This document shows positions 20,380 to 33,186 of a stretch of 64,000 bases of DNA, piece by piece. The notes beneath the pieces are model-generated. The model saw only the letters and a program-made list of their open reading frames with translations. It was not told the DNA's origin and searched no databases. The position numbers and the translations under genes are program-made. The stretch is from Lepidodermella squamata (taxonomy: Eukaryota; Gastrotricha), in the NCBI GenBank assembly GCA_047495785.1, contig JBLDXI010000015.1, positions 1,116,001-1,180,000 of the forward strand, written 5' to 3'. How positions within the stretch are numbered: position 1 is the stretch's first letter; the number at the start of each line of letters is the position of its first letter.

Positions 20380-22522
20380 ATGTTCAAATCAACGCGCGAC
20401 TTGAATACCTGGGATCAGTTAAGCCAAACTTTGTTCAGCATGGTCTACCTGTGTGGAAGAAACGGAACTGAAACGAAGTATGTTGTCAAGGAAGTAAACC
20501 TCACTCAGCTTGAACGAGGATCCAGCGATGAGAAGCGAACCAAAGAGCTGATCAGAGCCAGCTGTGAAGACGTGAGTTACGTGATGGAATAAGTTCTATA
20601 GCAAAATTATTTGTGTCAATTCAGCACACAAAATTAATATACCTACGACATCCTAACATCGTGAAGGTTTTCGGGGCTTTTCAAGGTAGGAACCCTTTTT
20701 CTTGACGATCACGTCTAATTCACGGTTATCATCCAGAGCCTTACAGGGGCGATGATACTGCCAAACAGGGCTGTCAAATGTACTACTTAGTAATGGAACA
20801 CTGTGATGGCGAAGATTTAGACAGTCGCATCGGGAATGGGCAGGAACAAATCAGCGAGGCCTTACTGCAATCTTGGGCCAGGCAACTAGCTTCTGCTCTG
20901 AAGCTTCTACACGGCAATGGCGTCGTTCATCGAGATATCCAGCCGAAAAACATCTTCTTAAGCCGAGATGGGCAGACTCTCAAACTCGGCGATTTCGGCT
21001 TTGCCAAAGACTTGAAGAAGTGAGCTCGATGAAATGATACAATTGTTCTACCCGTTTTGTCTCTATTAGGCAAGAGACGACATCATCTGCTTGTTGGGAT
21101 TATGCTGCGCCAGAGTACATAATTACCAATAATTACCAACGCTCCTGTGACATTTGGTCGTTAGGCGTTACTCTTTATGAATTGGCGAATTTCGTCCGCC
21201 CGGTAAGAGCGAATGGAGACTGAAAACCCAAAAATATCTGAACTAAGAATGTTGACGTTATTTCAGTTCAACGGAGAAAGCCGGGGGGTGGTTATTGCAA
21301 ACATTCAAAAGTAAGTTACAAAGGTTCGAAATTCTAATAATTCTTGTCATGTGTACCCCTATAGCCAGCCTCCACGGCCGTTCGACGAATCCCGAGGCTA
21401 TTCAGCTGAATGCCGCAATTACATCATGTCACTCATGGAAAAACAAGTTAAGATCCGGCCAACAATCGATCGAGCGCTAAATCATGAATTCTTACGATCT
21501 GGTAGCCAACAGCTGGAGCCCGCAACTTCTCAACCGGCAAGCCTGGTGAGTTTTCCTGAATAGGCATCCATATTGTATTAATTGGATTTGACACCAGATT
21601 ACCGAACTGCCGGAAAACAGAGAGGATGCCATAGAGGTTGCTTTCTGAGAGGGTATCACTATCACGTTTTCACTGCTTATTTCTGTTGATTTGAAAGGAA
21701 TTTGTGGAATGTTCCCGCACAAATAATGTAGCCAGAGTGTCGCAACTACTAAGCAGCGGCCGATTGCAGCTGGAAGTTAACGGGAAATACTTGAAAGACG
21801 ATGGAACAGCGCTTCATGCTGCAGCAGAAAGAGGCAATGTTGACATTGTAGAACTGCTTGCAGGCAAGTTTAGGGCAGATGTCAATGCGGTTAATAAGGA
21901 TGGTTGGACGCCCTTACACACTGCTGCCTTCTATGGCAAAGCTAGCGTTGTGGAACTGCTGGTGGTAAAGTTCAACACCGATGTGAACGCAACAGATCAC
22001 ATGGGATTCACGCCATTGCACTATGCCGCCCATGGCCATGATGAGGTCGTGGAGCTGCTGGTGGGCAAGTTCAAAGCCAAAGTTAACGCGGCTACTAACT
22101 ATGGCTTCACGCCATTACACGAGGCAGCGTTTTCTGGCAAACTTGACGTAGTTGAACTGCTTGTAAGCAATTTTCACGCCGACGTAAATGCAGCGAACTC
22201 GCTTGGGGAGACGCCATTGCACTTGGCGGCCCAACTTGGAAAGGCTGATGTTGTAGAACTGCTGGTTGGAAAGTTTCAGGCCGACGTCAACGCTATGAAT
22301 AGATTTGGCTGGACACCGCTAATGAAAGCTGCTGATTGGCCGGCAAACCCCGATGTTGTTGATATTCTTGTAAACAAATTCAACGCAAATGTATACTTAA
22401 AGAACGAGTTTGGCAAAACTGCGCTTGATATGGTTAAACCAAGGTCTGTATATGATAGAAAATCGCAGGAGGAACGGCAAACAATCAACATTTTGTCCGA
22501 GGCTGTTTCTATACAAATTTGA
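20380..22522 (+). CDS. NEK-like protein kinase fused to ankyrin repeats
   Basis: Eight exons inferred: 20380-20571, 20625-20685, 20737-21019, 21070-21202, 21267-21310, 21365-21545, 21598-21636 and 21698-22522; all introns are GT-AG and 49-65 bases, and the sum is 586 codons. The kinase domain spans about residues 10-300: YVVKEVNL (the lysine), LRHPNIVKVFGAFQ, VVHRDIQPKNIFL (catalytic loop), KLGDFGFAK, APEYI, DIWSLGVTLYELAN. NIFL and LGDFG are typical of NEK kinases. The glycine-rich loop is poor (no GxGxxG) and the usual HRDxK lysine is Gln, so activity is uncertain. About seven ankyrin repeats (TPLHxAA...VVELL) follow from about 325 to 560. The join to the ankyrin exon uses a weak donor (gag/gttgct); if it is not used, the ankyrin part would be a separate gene. 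Confidence 0.75.
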
Positions 22523-22865
22523 TAATTAGCCTGTTTCTCCGTGGTTCTTGTTTGGAGTGGAATAAGACGTATAAGGTGTTTTAGCACATCAAGTAAAAAG
22601 AATCATTTGGGCGTTACGCATGGCGAAAGTTTTATACGGCTTTAAACCCCCATCGTAAGAAAAATTCTCACACTGACTCGAAAAATGGTGACCTGGAACC
22701 TCGCTTTTTTTGATAGGGTCGATATCGCGTTGCCGACTCTTTATTCTTGGTTCTAAAACAGTCTTATGCGGTTTCAACAATGAACTAATTTGAGGATCAT
22801 TTCTTCACTTTGATAGATCTGCAGTTACAATGAAATGTGCTTGTTTTTAAAGAATAAAGAGTTTC
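22523..22865. other. Spacer between convergent genes
   Basis: Holds the 3' flanks of the kinase-ankyrin gene and of receptor copy 3. Bases 22800-22865 resemble 8145-8201, the 3' flank of receptor copy 1 ('catttcttca', 'tctcatatat'). Confidence 0.45.
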
Positions 22866-25274
22866 TCATATATCGGAATGGGCATGTGCACCTCGATTTA
22901 GCCATGTCGACCAGTCTTTTCTAACTCGACTGCCGTAGACTATACTTAGAGTGGAGCTGGACTCGATTAAAAGCAGGAAAGCCGCGGAAATTTGCTGAAC
23001 AACAGGTGATCGATTGATGGAAATCACAACGCATGATAGGATGAGAATCATTAGCGAGTTGACAGATGCCAAGGCGTAAAGCCTCAGTTCAGGCATAGTC
23101 GTAAACCTATGCCTGAACTCAAATGCGAGAAAGCCAGCTCCAAATAGGATTAGAACGTTGATCAAAGCCAACCCGAGCATCCATAGCGAAGAATTAACAG
23201 AGTGACAGATTTCGTACAGCTCAATGTAAAAAGTGTCCGTACTTAGATCATATATTGGCGCCGCTGTTTTCTTCGATGTATAAACCGAATAAGGATCTTC
23301 GAGAAACCAGGCGAGTAACAAAGTTCCAGCGAGCAAGACTGCAAAACCCGAAATCGCGACTTCCTTGCGATTAGGAGTCCACCATGAAATGTCTCCATTT
23401 GACGTAACGGTGACCCTAGTACTTCGAGATGATTTCCTGCTCGGCCTATTTGTTGATGCGTTTCTAGTCGGGTACATTTCAAGCCGTTGATTGGGAGTCA
23501 CTGAGCTAACAACTCTGGAGCCATTCAAAAGTTTCGATAGTAGACTTCCATTGATCATAGCAAGTCCCAGTGATGACAGGGTCGGCCCAGTTAGGCATGA
23601 CTTAGAAAATCCAGGGGTTACATAGATAATTGAGGCTATAGTTGTCAGCAAAGATCCGACGTAAATTGCCGGAGTGTCATTTCCCTCAATTCTGACCGTC
23701 TGCCAGATTGTTGGCATCAAGCCTAATAGCTGAAAGGCAATCAAGCAGCAGGAAGTGACCAAAACAGCTACTGTCACGCCAAAAGGTACTATTTCATTCC
23801 TTGTCTCGAATTTCCAGGAATCGGGCGGCGGTTTGCCATTCGGGGTGGTCCACGTCGGTTGCTTGATTTGACGTAGCTCGTAACTTGTGACATCATAGAT
23901 ATCACCGCCAGATTTTAAGGTAACTTCATAGTTGATTGTGAATTTCGTAACAGGGTTCCACGTTGCAACAACCTGAGCTTCCTCATCTAATTCCCCTCGT
24001 TTTGAATACCGAATTCTGCCGATCCTCAGCCCGTTGTAGTCTATTTTGTAAGCACTTTCATTCGCGACTTTCATGATAAGCTCTGAGGTATCTTCAGAAT
24101 AATCACTCAAGGACATTGAGTACTTTTGATTCAGGACTGTTTCTGTACTATTAAGGATCATGACAGCCTGGATTGCTGCGTCGTGACAAATGTGTCTCCG
24201 ATCATAGTCCGGTGTTCTCGACTTACCAGTGAAATCGTCTAGAATCCTATCAAATTCTGTCAGATCGTAACCCAAACTTGTGGGGCCGTTATTTCTTTCC
24301 GTGAAAGTCACAGTCCCTAGCCAGTAGGAGATCTTCATTTGTTCAATGAGCATGTCACGAGTACAGCCAGGGCTTTGAGTAGGGTTGATCAGAAATGGCT
24401 GGTTTGATGGGTCAGTGAAAGCTAAAGTTTGACCTATAAAAACGTATTTCGACCCTGTGATGCCGAACTTGAATGATTGACACATAAACCTCAACATTGG
24501 CGCAACTTCTCCGAATTCTAGGACAATAACTCTTGAGTCACTGCCACTCAATGAATGCATAAGAGCGTCGTCGAAATCCAGAGCGATGTTGAACCACGCA
24601 ATGTTGATTCCAGCTCGAGTTGCAGATTCGTAGAAAATCTGGCCAACTTGGGTGTTATAGAGATTGCCCGCATTTACAAGCATACCAATTTTCCGCCACG
24701 ATCCGACTTCTTTCAAGAACTTGAGGCGAGGGTAGGTCACCAGTTCCCCGGGAAGTCTGATTCGGTATAGGTTGGGGTACAGTGCCCGATTTGCGGTGAA
24801 AGCTGGTGATAAGCACGGCATCCCGATTGCGATGAAATCAAGAAACTTTCCTAGCTGGGCTATTCGGCTACAACCGGATGTGAATGTTGGCCCTACGATG
24901 ACTGGGGATGGTTTTACCAAAGATCCATTTCTAACAGCCTGTTCCCATTTACGACGGTATTCCAGCACTCTAACGGGCACCAGCATGCTACTAGCTGCTT
25001 CATTCTGAAAGTCGAGCTCTACGTTATGGTTCGGGAGAATGTTCGGACTTTGATTTGTAATATTTGCCACGATTCGCATGACATCACGGCATAAAAGGCT
25101 GTCCCGAGGCTCGTTGCCTGTAAAGGGTATCAATACGAGCATGGAAAGTTGTTTAGCCTTGCTTATGGCGAGAGTTTCAGCTGGCATAATCAGAAATAAA
25201 ATTAAATAAATCGCACTCAACATCGCTGTGACTGAATTGTCAATTGCGACATTAAATAATTCAATTCTGAGCAT
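22866..25274 (-). CDS. GABA-B-receptor-like class C GPCR, copy 3
   Basis: Intronless, 802 codons from the ATG at 25274. A second ATG at 25223 (residue 18) would place the signal peptide (MLSAIYLILFLIMPAETLA) at the very N terminus as in the other two copies, so I prefer that start, giving 785 residues. The Venus-flytrap ectodomain, seven membrane segments, basic loop (NRPSRKSSRSTR) and short tail ending AHAHSDI match copies 1 and 2. The C-terminal 30 residues are almost identical to copy 1. It is separated from the other two by the kinase-ankyrin gene and a TIR element, and its upstream region is not recognisably shared. Confidence 0.8.
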   Translation of the reverse strand: MLRIELFNVAIDNSVTAMLSAIYLILFLIMPAETLAISKAKQLSMLVLIPFTGNEPRDSLLCRDVMRIVANITNQSPNILPNHNVELDFQNEAASSMLVPVRVLEYRRKWEQAVRNGSLVKPSPVIVGPTFTSGCSRIAQLGKFLDFIAIGMPCLSPAFTANRALYPNLYRIRLPGELVTYPRLKFLKEVGSWRKIGMLVNAGNLYNTQVGQIFYESATRAGINIAWFNIALDFDDALMHSLSGSDSRVIVLEFGEVAPMLRFMCQSFKFGITGSKYVFIGQTLAFTDPSNQPFLINPTQSPGCTRDMLIEQMKISYWLGTVTFTERNNGPTSLGYDLTEFDRILDDFTGKSRTPDYDRRHICHDAAIQAVMILNSTETVLNQKYSMSLSDYSEDTSELIMKVANESAYKIDYNGLRIGRIRYSKRGELDEEAQVVATWNPVTKFTINYEVTLKSGGDIYDVTSYELRQIKQPTWTTPNGKPPPDSWKFETRNEIVPFGVTVAVLVTSCCLIAFQLLGLMPTIWQTVRIEGNDTPAIYVGSLLTTIASIIYVTPGFSKSCLTGPTLSSLGLAMINGSLLSKLLNGSRVVSSVTPNQRLEMYPTRNASTNRPSRKSSRSTRVTVTSNGDISWWTPNRKEVAISGFAVLLAGTLLLAWFLEDPYSVYTSKKTAAPIYDLSTDTFYIELYEICHSVNSSLWMLGLALINVLILFGAGFLAFEFRHRFTTMPELRLYALASVNSLMILILSCVVISINRSPVVQQISAAFLLLIESSSTLSIVYGSRVRKDWSTWLNRGAHAHSDI

Positions 25275-28200
25275 TCAAATTCGTGGAAAGCTCTTGTCCG
25301 CAGACGTCGCTTACCTTTGTTACCCCGACCATATGATCTGAACACGAAGGGAAGTTCTCCCTTATCGTACCGGAAGTTTCGAACAACTTTCACGGTGGCC
25401 GCAACGTGGGGAACTATGCATGTTCTTTAAAAAGATAACGTTGGAAACACATTAGGGTTTCATATTTCAATGCTGTGAGCTATAAGCTGTTCACGTGATA
25501 GTAAATTGCTGTCTTAAAATAGGGACCAGAAAGTGCCATATACCTATTCATTTTTAACAGTAGCATGTAATTGAGGAAAATGCAGACATTTTTCCCTTTG
25601 TACTCATGTCCCAGGTCCCAGAGCACGAATGAGTATGCAAATTGCTGTTTGGAGTGTGCTTCGCTCAACCGTTGCGCGATGTATCATTGCAATTATCGAT
25701 GATAGCGGAAGGTCTCCATCAGGGAAACAGCGGTCGTCCTGAGGCATAGTTGGGCAACGGGCCACAGAAAGGCAACTTGCGACCTTTCTAAGGCGAAATT
25801 AGTCTTGCTCAAGATGAAACGCAACCCATTTCGATGGTCTACTGGATTTACTTGATAGTACTTCTAGTTGATATAAATGTTCCTAATTTGAAATCGACAG
25901 GGCTCGTTAGCATACTTCTCCTGAAAAAGGCTATGATCACTCTTTCAGCTTGTTTCTATATGCGATTTTCCCCTTTTAGACTGATATCTATTCTGACACA
26001 GAGGACGTAAATTGATCACCGAAAATTAGTAGATATACAGTATGTTAGAATTTGAACTATTCGCTTTCACGTTCACATCTTGGCTGGTTGCTTCCTTTGT
26101 GAAAATTTCACGGAAAAATTGCGACACTTTTCAATCCAGACCGTTTTACGAATCCAACAGCGCGCGGAAGCATCTGGTGGATACTTCTAATCAAAATACA
26201 GCTTCTATCTGATGCGAGTTACTGGTAAATTTGTTCCCCTTTGTATGACTGCTCGTTATGTTATTCCCGTGGGAACTGGGAAGGGGCAAAATTAACCAGT
26301 TTACGGCCATTAACTCGATTTTCTCAGCAGCTCATTTCGAATGGCCGCCTTCATTTAATGCTCACATCAGGCAAATTTACTAATCGTCAAAAAAATCGGT
26401 AAAAAAGGAATACTGCGCATTATAGCAAATTTCTTCGCATATGTACAGCAGCTTAAGGTCTTGCATTATTAACATAACATCCAACTAGCTTAGCCTTGAG
26501 AATGAATTATCACCTGAGCGAGATGGTCGATACAAACTCTAACCGCACTCAAGTCTTATCAAGTCCTACGGGGTACAAGGCGTTAAATGACGCAATGAAA
26601 AACCCGCCTGGTTTATGACCTTGCCCAAGACAACCGGCTAATGGCTTTGAGATTATCTGAAAAGCGCGCGTCAATGGCCTGAAATTTATTAGCAAATGTG
26701 TGGCAGTTTTAAAAGCCCGGTGACGCTATAATCGCCCTCTCACACTTTCTACATCAAATAAGCTGTCTTAATGTGCCTGTCTGCCGGCTAAACTGCCGCT
26801 ATTGAACTTTCTGGTAAGCCCTTCCGATCCTACTGAAAGCTCTAAATTACAAGCAGGCTACAAAGATGAATTCGCAGCCAGCTTTTGCCATCCCCTTTGC
26901 CAATTTTTTCTCATTCTTTTCTACTACTTTGCTGTGGTGAGTGTTCAATTTTTAGATGGTCGGCGAAGACAAATCTGGTGACCGACATGGGGTAGACCCT
27001 CGAGTTGTACGACTGTAGTTGGAACGCTATACTGCTCCTATAACAATAACTGCTCATACGAACCCTTCAATCCTGTGCGCAGGTGTTGTTTTACATGCTT
27101 CAAACATACGGTAATATAGAATAGCCACGTCTTGCTGAATAAATAATATAGACATTTGTTTTTCTTTCATCTCATATAGATGTTTTAGGATGATATTGCA
27201 TAATATATTGATAAACAAAATACGACGTGGATCGATTATCGTGGACTGACAGCTTGGGGATCTGACGGATATTTTCCTTAGGATCGTAAAGCATAACCTC
27301 ACTTATGAGACACTTCTTCATCAACTGATTCCAATCGGTTCCAACAAATACGGTTGCGCGTGTTGAAATAGAGATGTTCAGCTAAATTAATCGCACTCCT
27401 GGTCACTGTTTTTTCAGAACGCGACAACTCTCAATTATACTTCATTTGCTTGTTTACTGTGACGTCGACTAACTTATAGGATTTTGAGTATACCCTCGGG
27501 GGTTTAGAATAAGACTTTTCGATTTATCAGGCTGAACAAAGGGCCAAGGGCACCCGAGCTCAGCCTAGAAAATTGTAGTTTTCAATGATTTTCCGACTAA
27601 GGAGTTGCCTTTAAAACCTTGAATATTGAATAACTTCACCCTAATCGAATTGTTCATCCACACCTAGAGACAATTACCGCCCACGAAAATCCTGGGAAAA
27701 CAAATTACATTGGGCGCGCGAGTATGCATCTTGAATAGCTTTATTTGATAATTAGAAAATAAAATTATAAGGGATTGATCAAGCCATATACAGAGAATGT
27801 CCGACGCAAACTCGCAGCACTTCAACAATTTCACATTAAAAAAATAATTGTCATCTCCACTCTTGTTAAGAAAAGCCTTCTTAAAATGCGCTGTCACTTA
27901 CGTTTTGTTTTAAATTGACGACTAGCTTGATAGGATTTTTATTTTAACGTGATATAGCGAAGACAAGAGCTGCAGATGCGCCTATTCTTGGCGGTGATGA
28001 GTAGAATCATCAATATTTACTATTCCGCCAAAAATGGTAGCATTTCGCCTATTTTTGGCGCGTAATAGAATAAATATGTTGTGTTTACATTGTAATGTAA
28101 TTCTGATTCCCAATATAATCTAGTGTCCTGGAAAACTTAGCCGTAAATCAATATTCCTAATTCCTACCATGAAGAATGCGGATGAAAATTAAAATCCAGA

Positions 28201-29131
28201 TCCCTTAAATTGTTTTAACTATTAAAATTAGGGGAAGTTGCCATCATGTTTCTATTTAAAGTGGAATGTGAAATTAGTATTTCAGAACAAACGATATTTT
28301 ATGACCTCGATTTTCCTGATATTTCTCGCGTTTCCACTTGAGTGTCAATTCGCTTTTTCGCTTTGCCCTCGCATCTTAAGTGGCAATGACGCCATCATGA
28401 GCAATTTTCTAATTTCAACGCTATCAGATATTAAGTAATAACTAATTTACGCTTTTTCACCGAATTACGTATGAGCTGCGTTAATCAATAAATCAGCTGA
28501 GAATAAGTCGAAGTTGCTCGGAAACGTTATGCTAACTGTAGTTCTGCGGCTCAATATCCCACACGTCCAAGCGGCGTGAGAGAGAAAAAGCAGTTTCGCA
28601 CATTATTATGAGATTAAATTGCTGATCGAGTATACACGGCGATATATATATTGTATTATTATTTTTTTATTTCCCAGTTGGCTGCGCGAACAAATGAACT
28701 ATTTGCGTGTGTGTGCGCAGTGTGGCTGCTGCTGTAAAGAGTGCGTGTAATATTTTATTAGGCTATAATGATGCAGCTTAATGAGGCGCAAAACAATCAC
28801 GGCTCGATGTCTGCATTGAATCGATGCGGCAATACGGAACTTCTCGCACAACACCTCTAAGCATATTTCTTTCATCCGATATCGCCAATCACATGTTGTT
28901 TTATATATTGTTTTTTTACGCGATAATCGCATCGCAAAAATTCCAAAGAAACAGTAAGGAAAATATCACTCATAGTGTACATATCGCCTGGTTATGTCAA
29001 AAAAACCACTCAAGCAAGGCAAGGAATAATATGCTAATCAGGATTTGTTCTATAGGATTGTTTTACGACGTATGTAAATGTAATACAAGTCAAACTATCG
29101 ATACAACAATGCCACATCGAAGATTGGCCTG
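25275..29131. other. 3.9-kb intergenic region
   Basis: Boundary between the class C receptor region and the seven-gene GPCR array. No open frame with a recognisable domain on either strand. Between about 27985 and 28065 the phrases 'cgcctattcttggcgg', 'ccgccaaaaatgg' and 'cgcctatttttggcgcg' form a small inverted/direct repeat cluster. The rest is AT-rich and unremarkable. Confidence 0.45.
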
Positions 29132-31114
29132 ATGGAGCCTGTGAATTCTACGGACTATGTCATCCATGACGGTTGTGGTGGTGGTGGCGGGAACCTTTCT
29201 AGTAGCAATTCAACGGTGAACTGTTCGATCTCAACCGATGCCACTCATACTGCGGATTCTACTTCTTTCTTCATTTACTTGCCGTTTGCTATTATTTTGG
29301 TCCTGCTTGGTTTTATGCTCAATAGTCTGTCGATATGGCTGGTCTCACGCATCGAAGATCTCTTACCAGTAAGTTTTTTGTAGCCTAGTTCTGCGTTGGA
29401 TTATGTCTCACCCTGCCTATGTGGCATAATTTCCTAATTCTTGCGTACCACTCACCTACCCAATTATCCTGTTTTCATGATTCATGAAATTGGCTGATGT
29501 ATGGTGACAAACGCCCTTCCCCTTATCATGCAGGCTGCACCGGCTGTGGGGCTTTATGTTGGAAAAATCATGGTCAGTGAAGGTCCTCGTATTCTTTATT
29601 CCGGTGATCAAAGCTATGAAGACCAACTATGACCAATGTGATACCTATAATTAGGACAAGGAAGATTGGTGAAGATGTTCGGGCCTTGATATCCCAGTTC
29701 CAGTAGGATCTGCATGAAAGGCCGGGGTTTCTATGCTCCTAATTCATAGCTTACTTTCGAGCCATTTTTAGGAGAAATCTATGCTAAACCAAAATTCTAG
29801 CGGAATTTTTCTTGTCGTAATCTACTGAGCATCCCAAATCAAGACTTCCCATCATTTGAACTTGGGCTGTGAGTGACAAGTAGAAATCCCTGGGTCGAAT
29901 TGCAGTTGGCATCGATTTATCTACTCCGGGAAGCTCTGGGGGTCGAAGCTATAGCCTGTGGTGCCTAGAACAATATGACGATTTTTTCGCTCAATCGCGA
30001 TGCAACTTTTATTGAGCGATTTATACGGTATACGGTAATGTATAATGAGACATTCGTCAGTTTAGGCAAGGCTTAGGTTCAATAATTATGGCAACGCTCT
30101 GATCGATTTAACTTTTGTTCATCCATCTATGTTTTTCAGAGACATGTCCTTCTCATCAGCATGTCGCTTGCTGACGCTATTCTCAGCGTATTTATGATCG
30201 TCAAATTCTGGGTTGAAAAATATGAATCCGAACAAATGGCCGCGTACGAGAACATCGTTTTTCAAACACTGTGGCTAACATCGGCCTTAAACATCCTACT
30301 GCTTTCACTCGATTGTTTCCTTTCAATCCGTTTCGTTTTCCGGTACACCGAGCCTTCTGTCCTTGTCGCATCTAAAATCATTGTTGTTGGCCTGTGGATA
30401 TTCGCGGCAACGTGCGCAGTTCTTCTCTTCGTTTTCGACGTCGCGCAATCGCCTTATGTCGCAATTTTCCTCCTGGGGATCATTTTACTGGTCTTCTCCG
30501 TTGTCATCGCGCAGTTAGTACACACCTTATGCCTTACGGAAAAGATGAGGTAAGACTTTTTAACATGTCAAAAGCTCAATTTCAGTTGATATTTCATTCA
30601 GGCAAACAATGTCGGCTGAATTGGCGAGAAAAAGCCGCATGAAGTCCTTGACAACAATCGCGATACTTCTTGTGGCCACCCTAGTTTGCTGGGCCCCCCT
30701 GACGGCCTACTTCTTCCTGGCTGAACTGTATTATGCTGATGTCTGGGTTATGAGCATCGATTTCTACGAAAATATGTAAGTTAATGTGGAATCTTAGGGT
30801 TTGGACTAGGGTTGGGGTTGGGGTTAGGGTTAGGGCAAGGATTGATTTTTGTTTAATAGAACCACTTTGGTTTCTGTTATCAATGATGTTTTCTATATTT
30901 CAGGCTGGTAATAGGAATGATCTGTTTTCACATGAATGCAATAGCCGATCCCATCATTTATTCACTTCGCTACGGTGACGTTAGGAATCAACTACGAAAG
31001 CTGTCCGGTCGGCATACCTACCTGAAGCCGCTCAGCGACTGCCTTAAACGTGGCGATGAGGCCTTGCAAGATTCAGCGGCGCCTCTCAAAAAGCCGCTAC
31101 ACAACGCTGCGTAG
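29132..31114 (+). CDS. 7TM receptor, array member 1 (GPCR-1)
   Basis: Four exons: 29132-29368, 30140-30549, 30602-30775 and 30904-31114; 343 codons. The N terminus is glycosylatable (several NxS/T), Gly-rich and short, and lacks the Cys pattern of the other members. TM1 has LNSLSIWLV, TM2 SMSLADAIL, the end of TM3 LSLDCFLSIRF, TM6 LVCWAPL and TM7 ADPIIYSLRY. The last gives class A-type [N/D]PxxY, while DRY is replaced by DCF. Introns are phase 0 after the first membrane segment (LLP/RHV) and phase 2 before TM6 and TM7. AATAAA follows near 31195. Closest relative is GPCR-2, with which it shares a 410-base second exon. Ligand and coupling are unknown. Confidence 0.8.
30808..30835 (+). repeat. 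Interstitial telomere-like repeat
   Basis: Five tandem units, GGGTTG/GGGTTA type, lie in the third intron of GPCR-1 ('ggggttagggttaggg'). This is the animal TTAGGG motif with drift. It is short and internal. Confidence 0.7.
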
Positions 31115-33145
31115 TTGCATATTTTCAATTATATTTCGATTAATTTTGTGATACTTTTACATCAGAATTTCTTTGAATGCATAATATAGCAGTAATAAAG
31201 TTCTAATTGAGAGATGCAATAACAATGAATGACTTGTTAACAACTTGCTATTATGTATACTTACTACTGATATTGCAAATGGCAGGAAGGAAAATTCGAA
31301 TTAATACGAACAAGAATGCTTCAAATTTATTTGATATTCTTGCGAGATATTCATTCTGATTGAATTAACCGGACGCCTTGCGCGACTGCCAACTAGTTTC
31401 GGTTTTATTTAAACCATCTTCTTGGCCTAGACAACAATTAGCAACAATGAACCTTTTGTTTGCGAGGCAAGTGACAGGAACAATACCTCGTGTATCATCA
31501 CCAGTAATCGGGTCCCCCACAGAGCAGCAGGCTTCAAAGCAAGGTAAACGCACTATACAGTCCTCCCAGCAGGCGCTCAGGCTTAGCCTCTGATTTTCAA
31601 CCAATGGACTAACATGATGGTCAGCCATTCTAGCTTTTCACACCAAAAATTGAGGAGCATTAGTCATGGAAACTCCGTAATGTAGCTCAGACCTCAATTT
31701 GGTCGAGAAAGTCGTTTTTCGAAATTTTTTTACAATACATATAAGCCGGGCTCTTAAAGTTATGATGGGTCCACATTCAGAAAATTACCTAGAATTTTAT
31801 CGTAATTAATTCGATTTATTGTTGCGTGGCATTTGCAACGCTTTTTGAGTTTATCCTGCTTTAAAGCCTGCTGCTCTGTGGGGGACCCCCAGTAATCAAG
31901 TGGCGATCCAGTAATCGAATGTGCGCCACTTGATTGCTTGATTACAGCGATATTAAATTAATATGGATTTCGCTGGCGGAATCCAAGCGTATATTATCGA
32001 ACAATTCCATTAGCGACTTTGTTTATATATTACTGCCCACCGTGAACTTAGTAATCGGAATGCCGAAATTAACATTAGTTTATTGGAATAAGCTCAATCG
32101 CTATTAGAAATAAAGACATATGATGAAAGCTTTCAAATTTTGGATTGAAGTGAAGCCGCTGGAAACCTTGATGAAAAATTCGAACGATACGGAAATTCGC
32201 GATCATGCATCGTCATAAAGTTCCGCCCAGTATAGGACTTGATTGATTCATCCGCGGCTCTTCAATCTGAAGTTGCCAGTTCAATGCACATCAACAAGAC
32301 GCGTTAAGCAGGAAGATGAAAACCCGAATGAATCCTGTTCGGACATTAATGCCGCTCTGCTCTGATTGTTGAATATTCATATATTTTCATATTTTTCATG
32401 TTATGTTGATCATTGCATTGATTTCGATAGTGATCCCGATCAGTCTACTATTTATGCTATTTCGATTTTCAATTTTGTTGTTGTCTTTACTTTTCTATTG
32501 ATCACTTGTCTGAGCTGTCCTCTTCTGGGCGTTATGGCTCTTTAAATAAATAAATAAATAAATGATGCCAAATTCTAACAAGTGCACATTTCCAGGCTGA
32601 AATCGCTCGACTTGTATTTGGCTGTTGAGATGGCTGGAGGAAACGAATTTCGAGAGCAAAAAATGAATTTGATTGCATAGTTTTAACCTTGACACACTTA
32701 TATCGCTCTAGGCACAATTTTGAGTTTTGAGTTCATTTTTTCCCCTGGAACATTTTATTGCCCTACACTATATGAAGTACCTTGGCATTCCTAAAACCCC
32801 CGCTTATGAGAGGGGTGCATTATATTCCTTAAGTTGCATAAGTAAGAATAACTTGAACAAGCGTAATCTTTATGGATCTCAACCGTGATAATTGTTAAGC
32901 TCTTCATAAAAAACGTGATATGCCCGTGCATTTTGTTTTAATTGCTACATCGCCCACGCCAGTCCAACCGGTGAAGAAAAAGGTCCTGCTCAAGCTACAC
33001 AGGGTGGCCGCGATTTCTTGTCAACGGCAAAGCGGGCAACAAACAATGCATGCACAGTTGGCCACATGATAAAAGATGCAGGTGACAAGGTATATCTTCA
33101 TGATAGATCAGTAATAAAGCGGCATATTAAGGCTTCAAAAAGACC

Positions 33146-33186
<41 letters not shown>

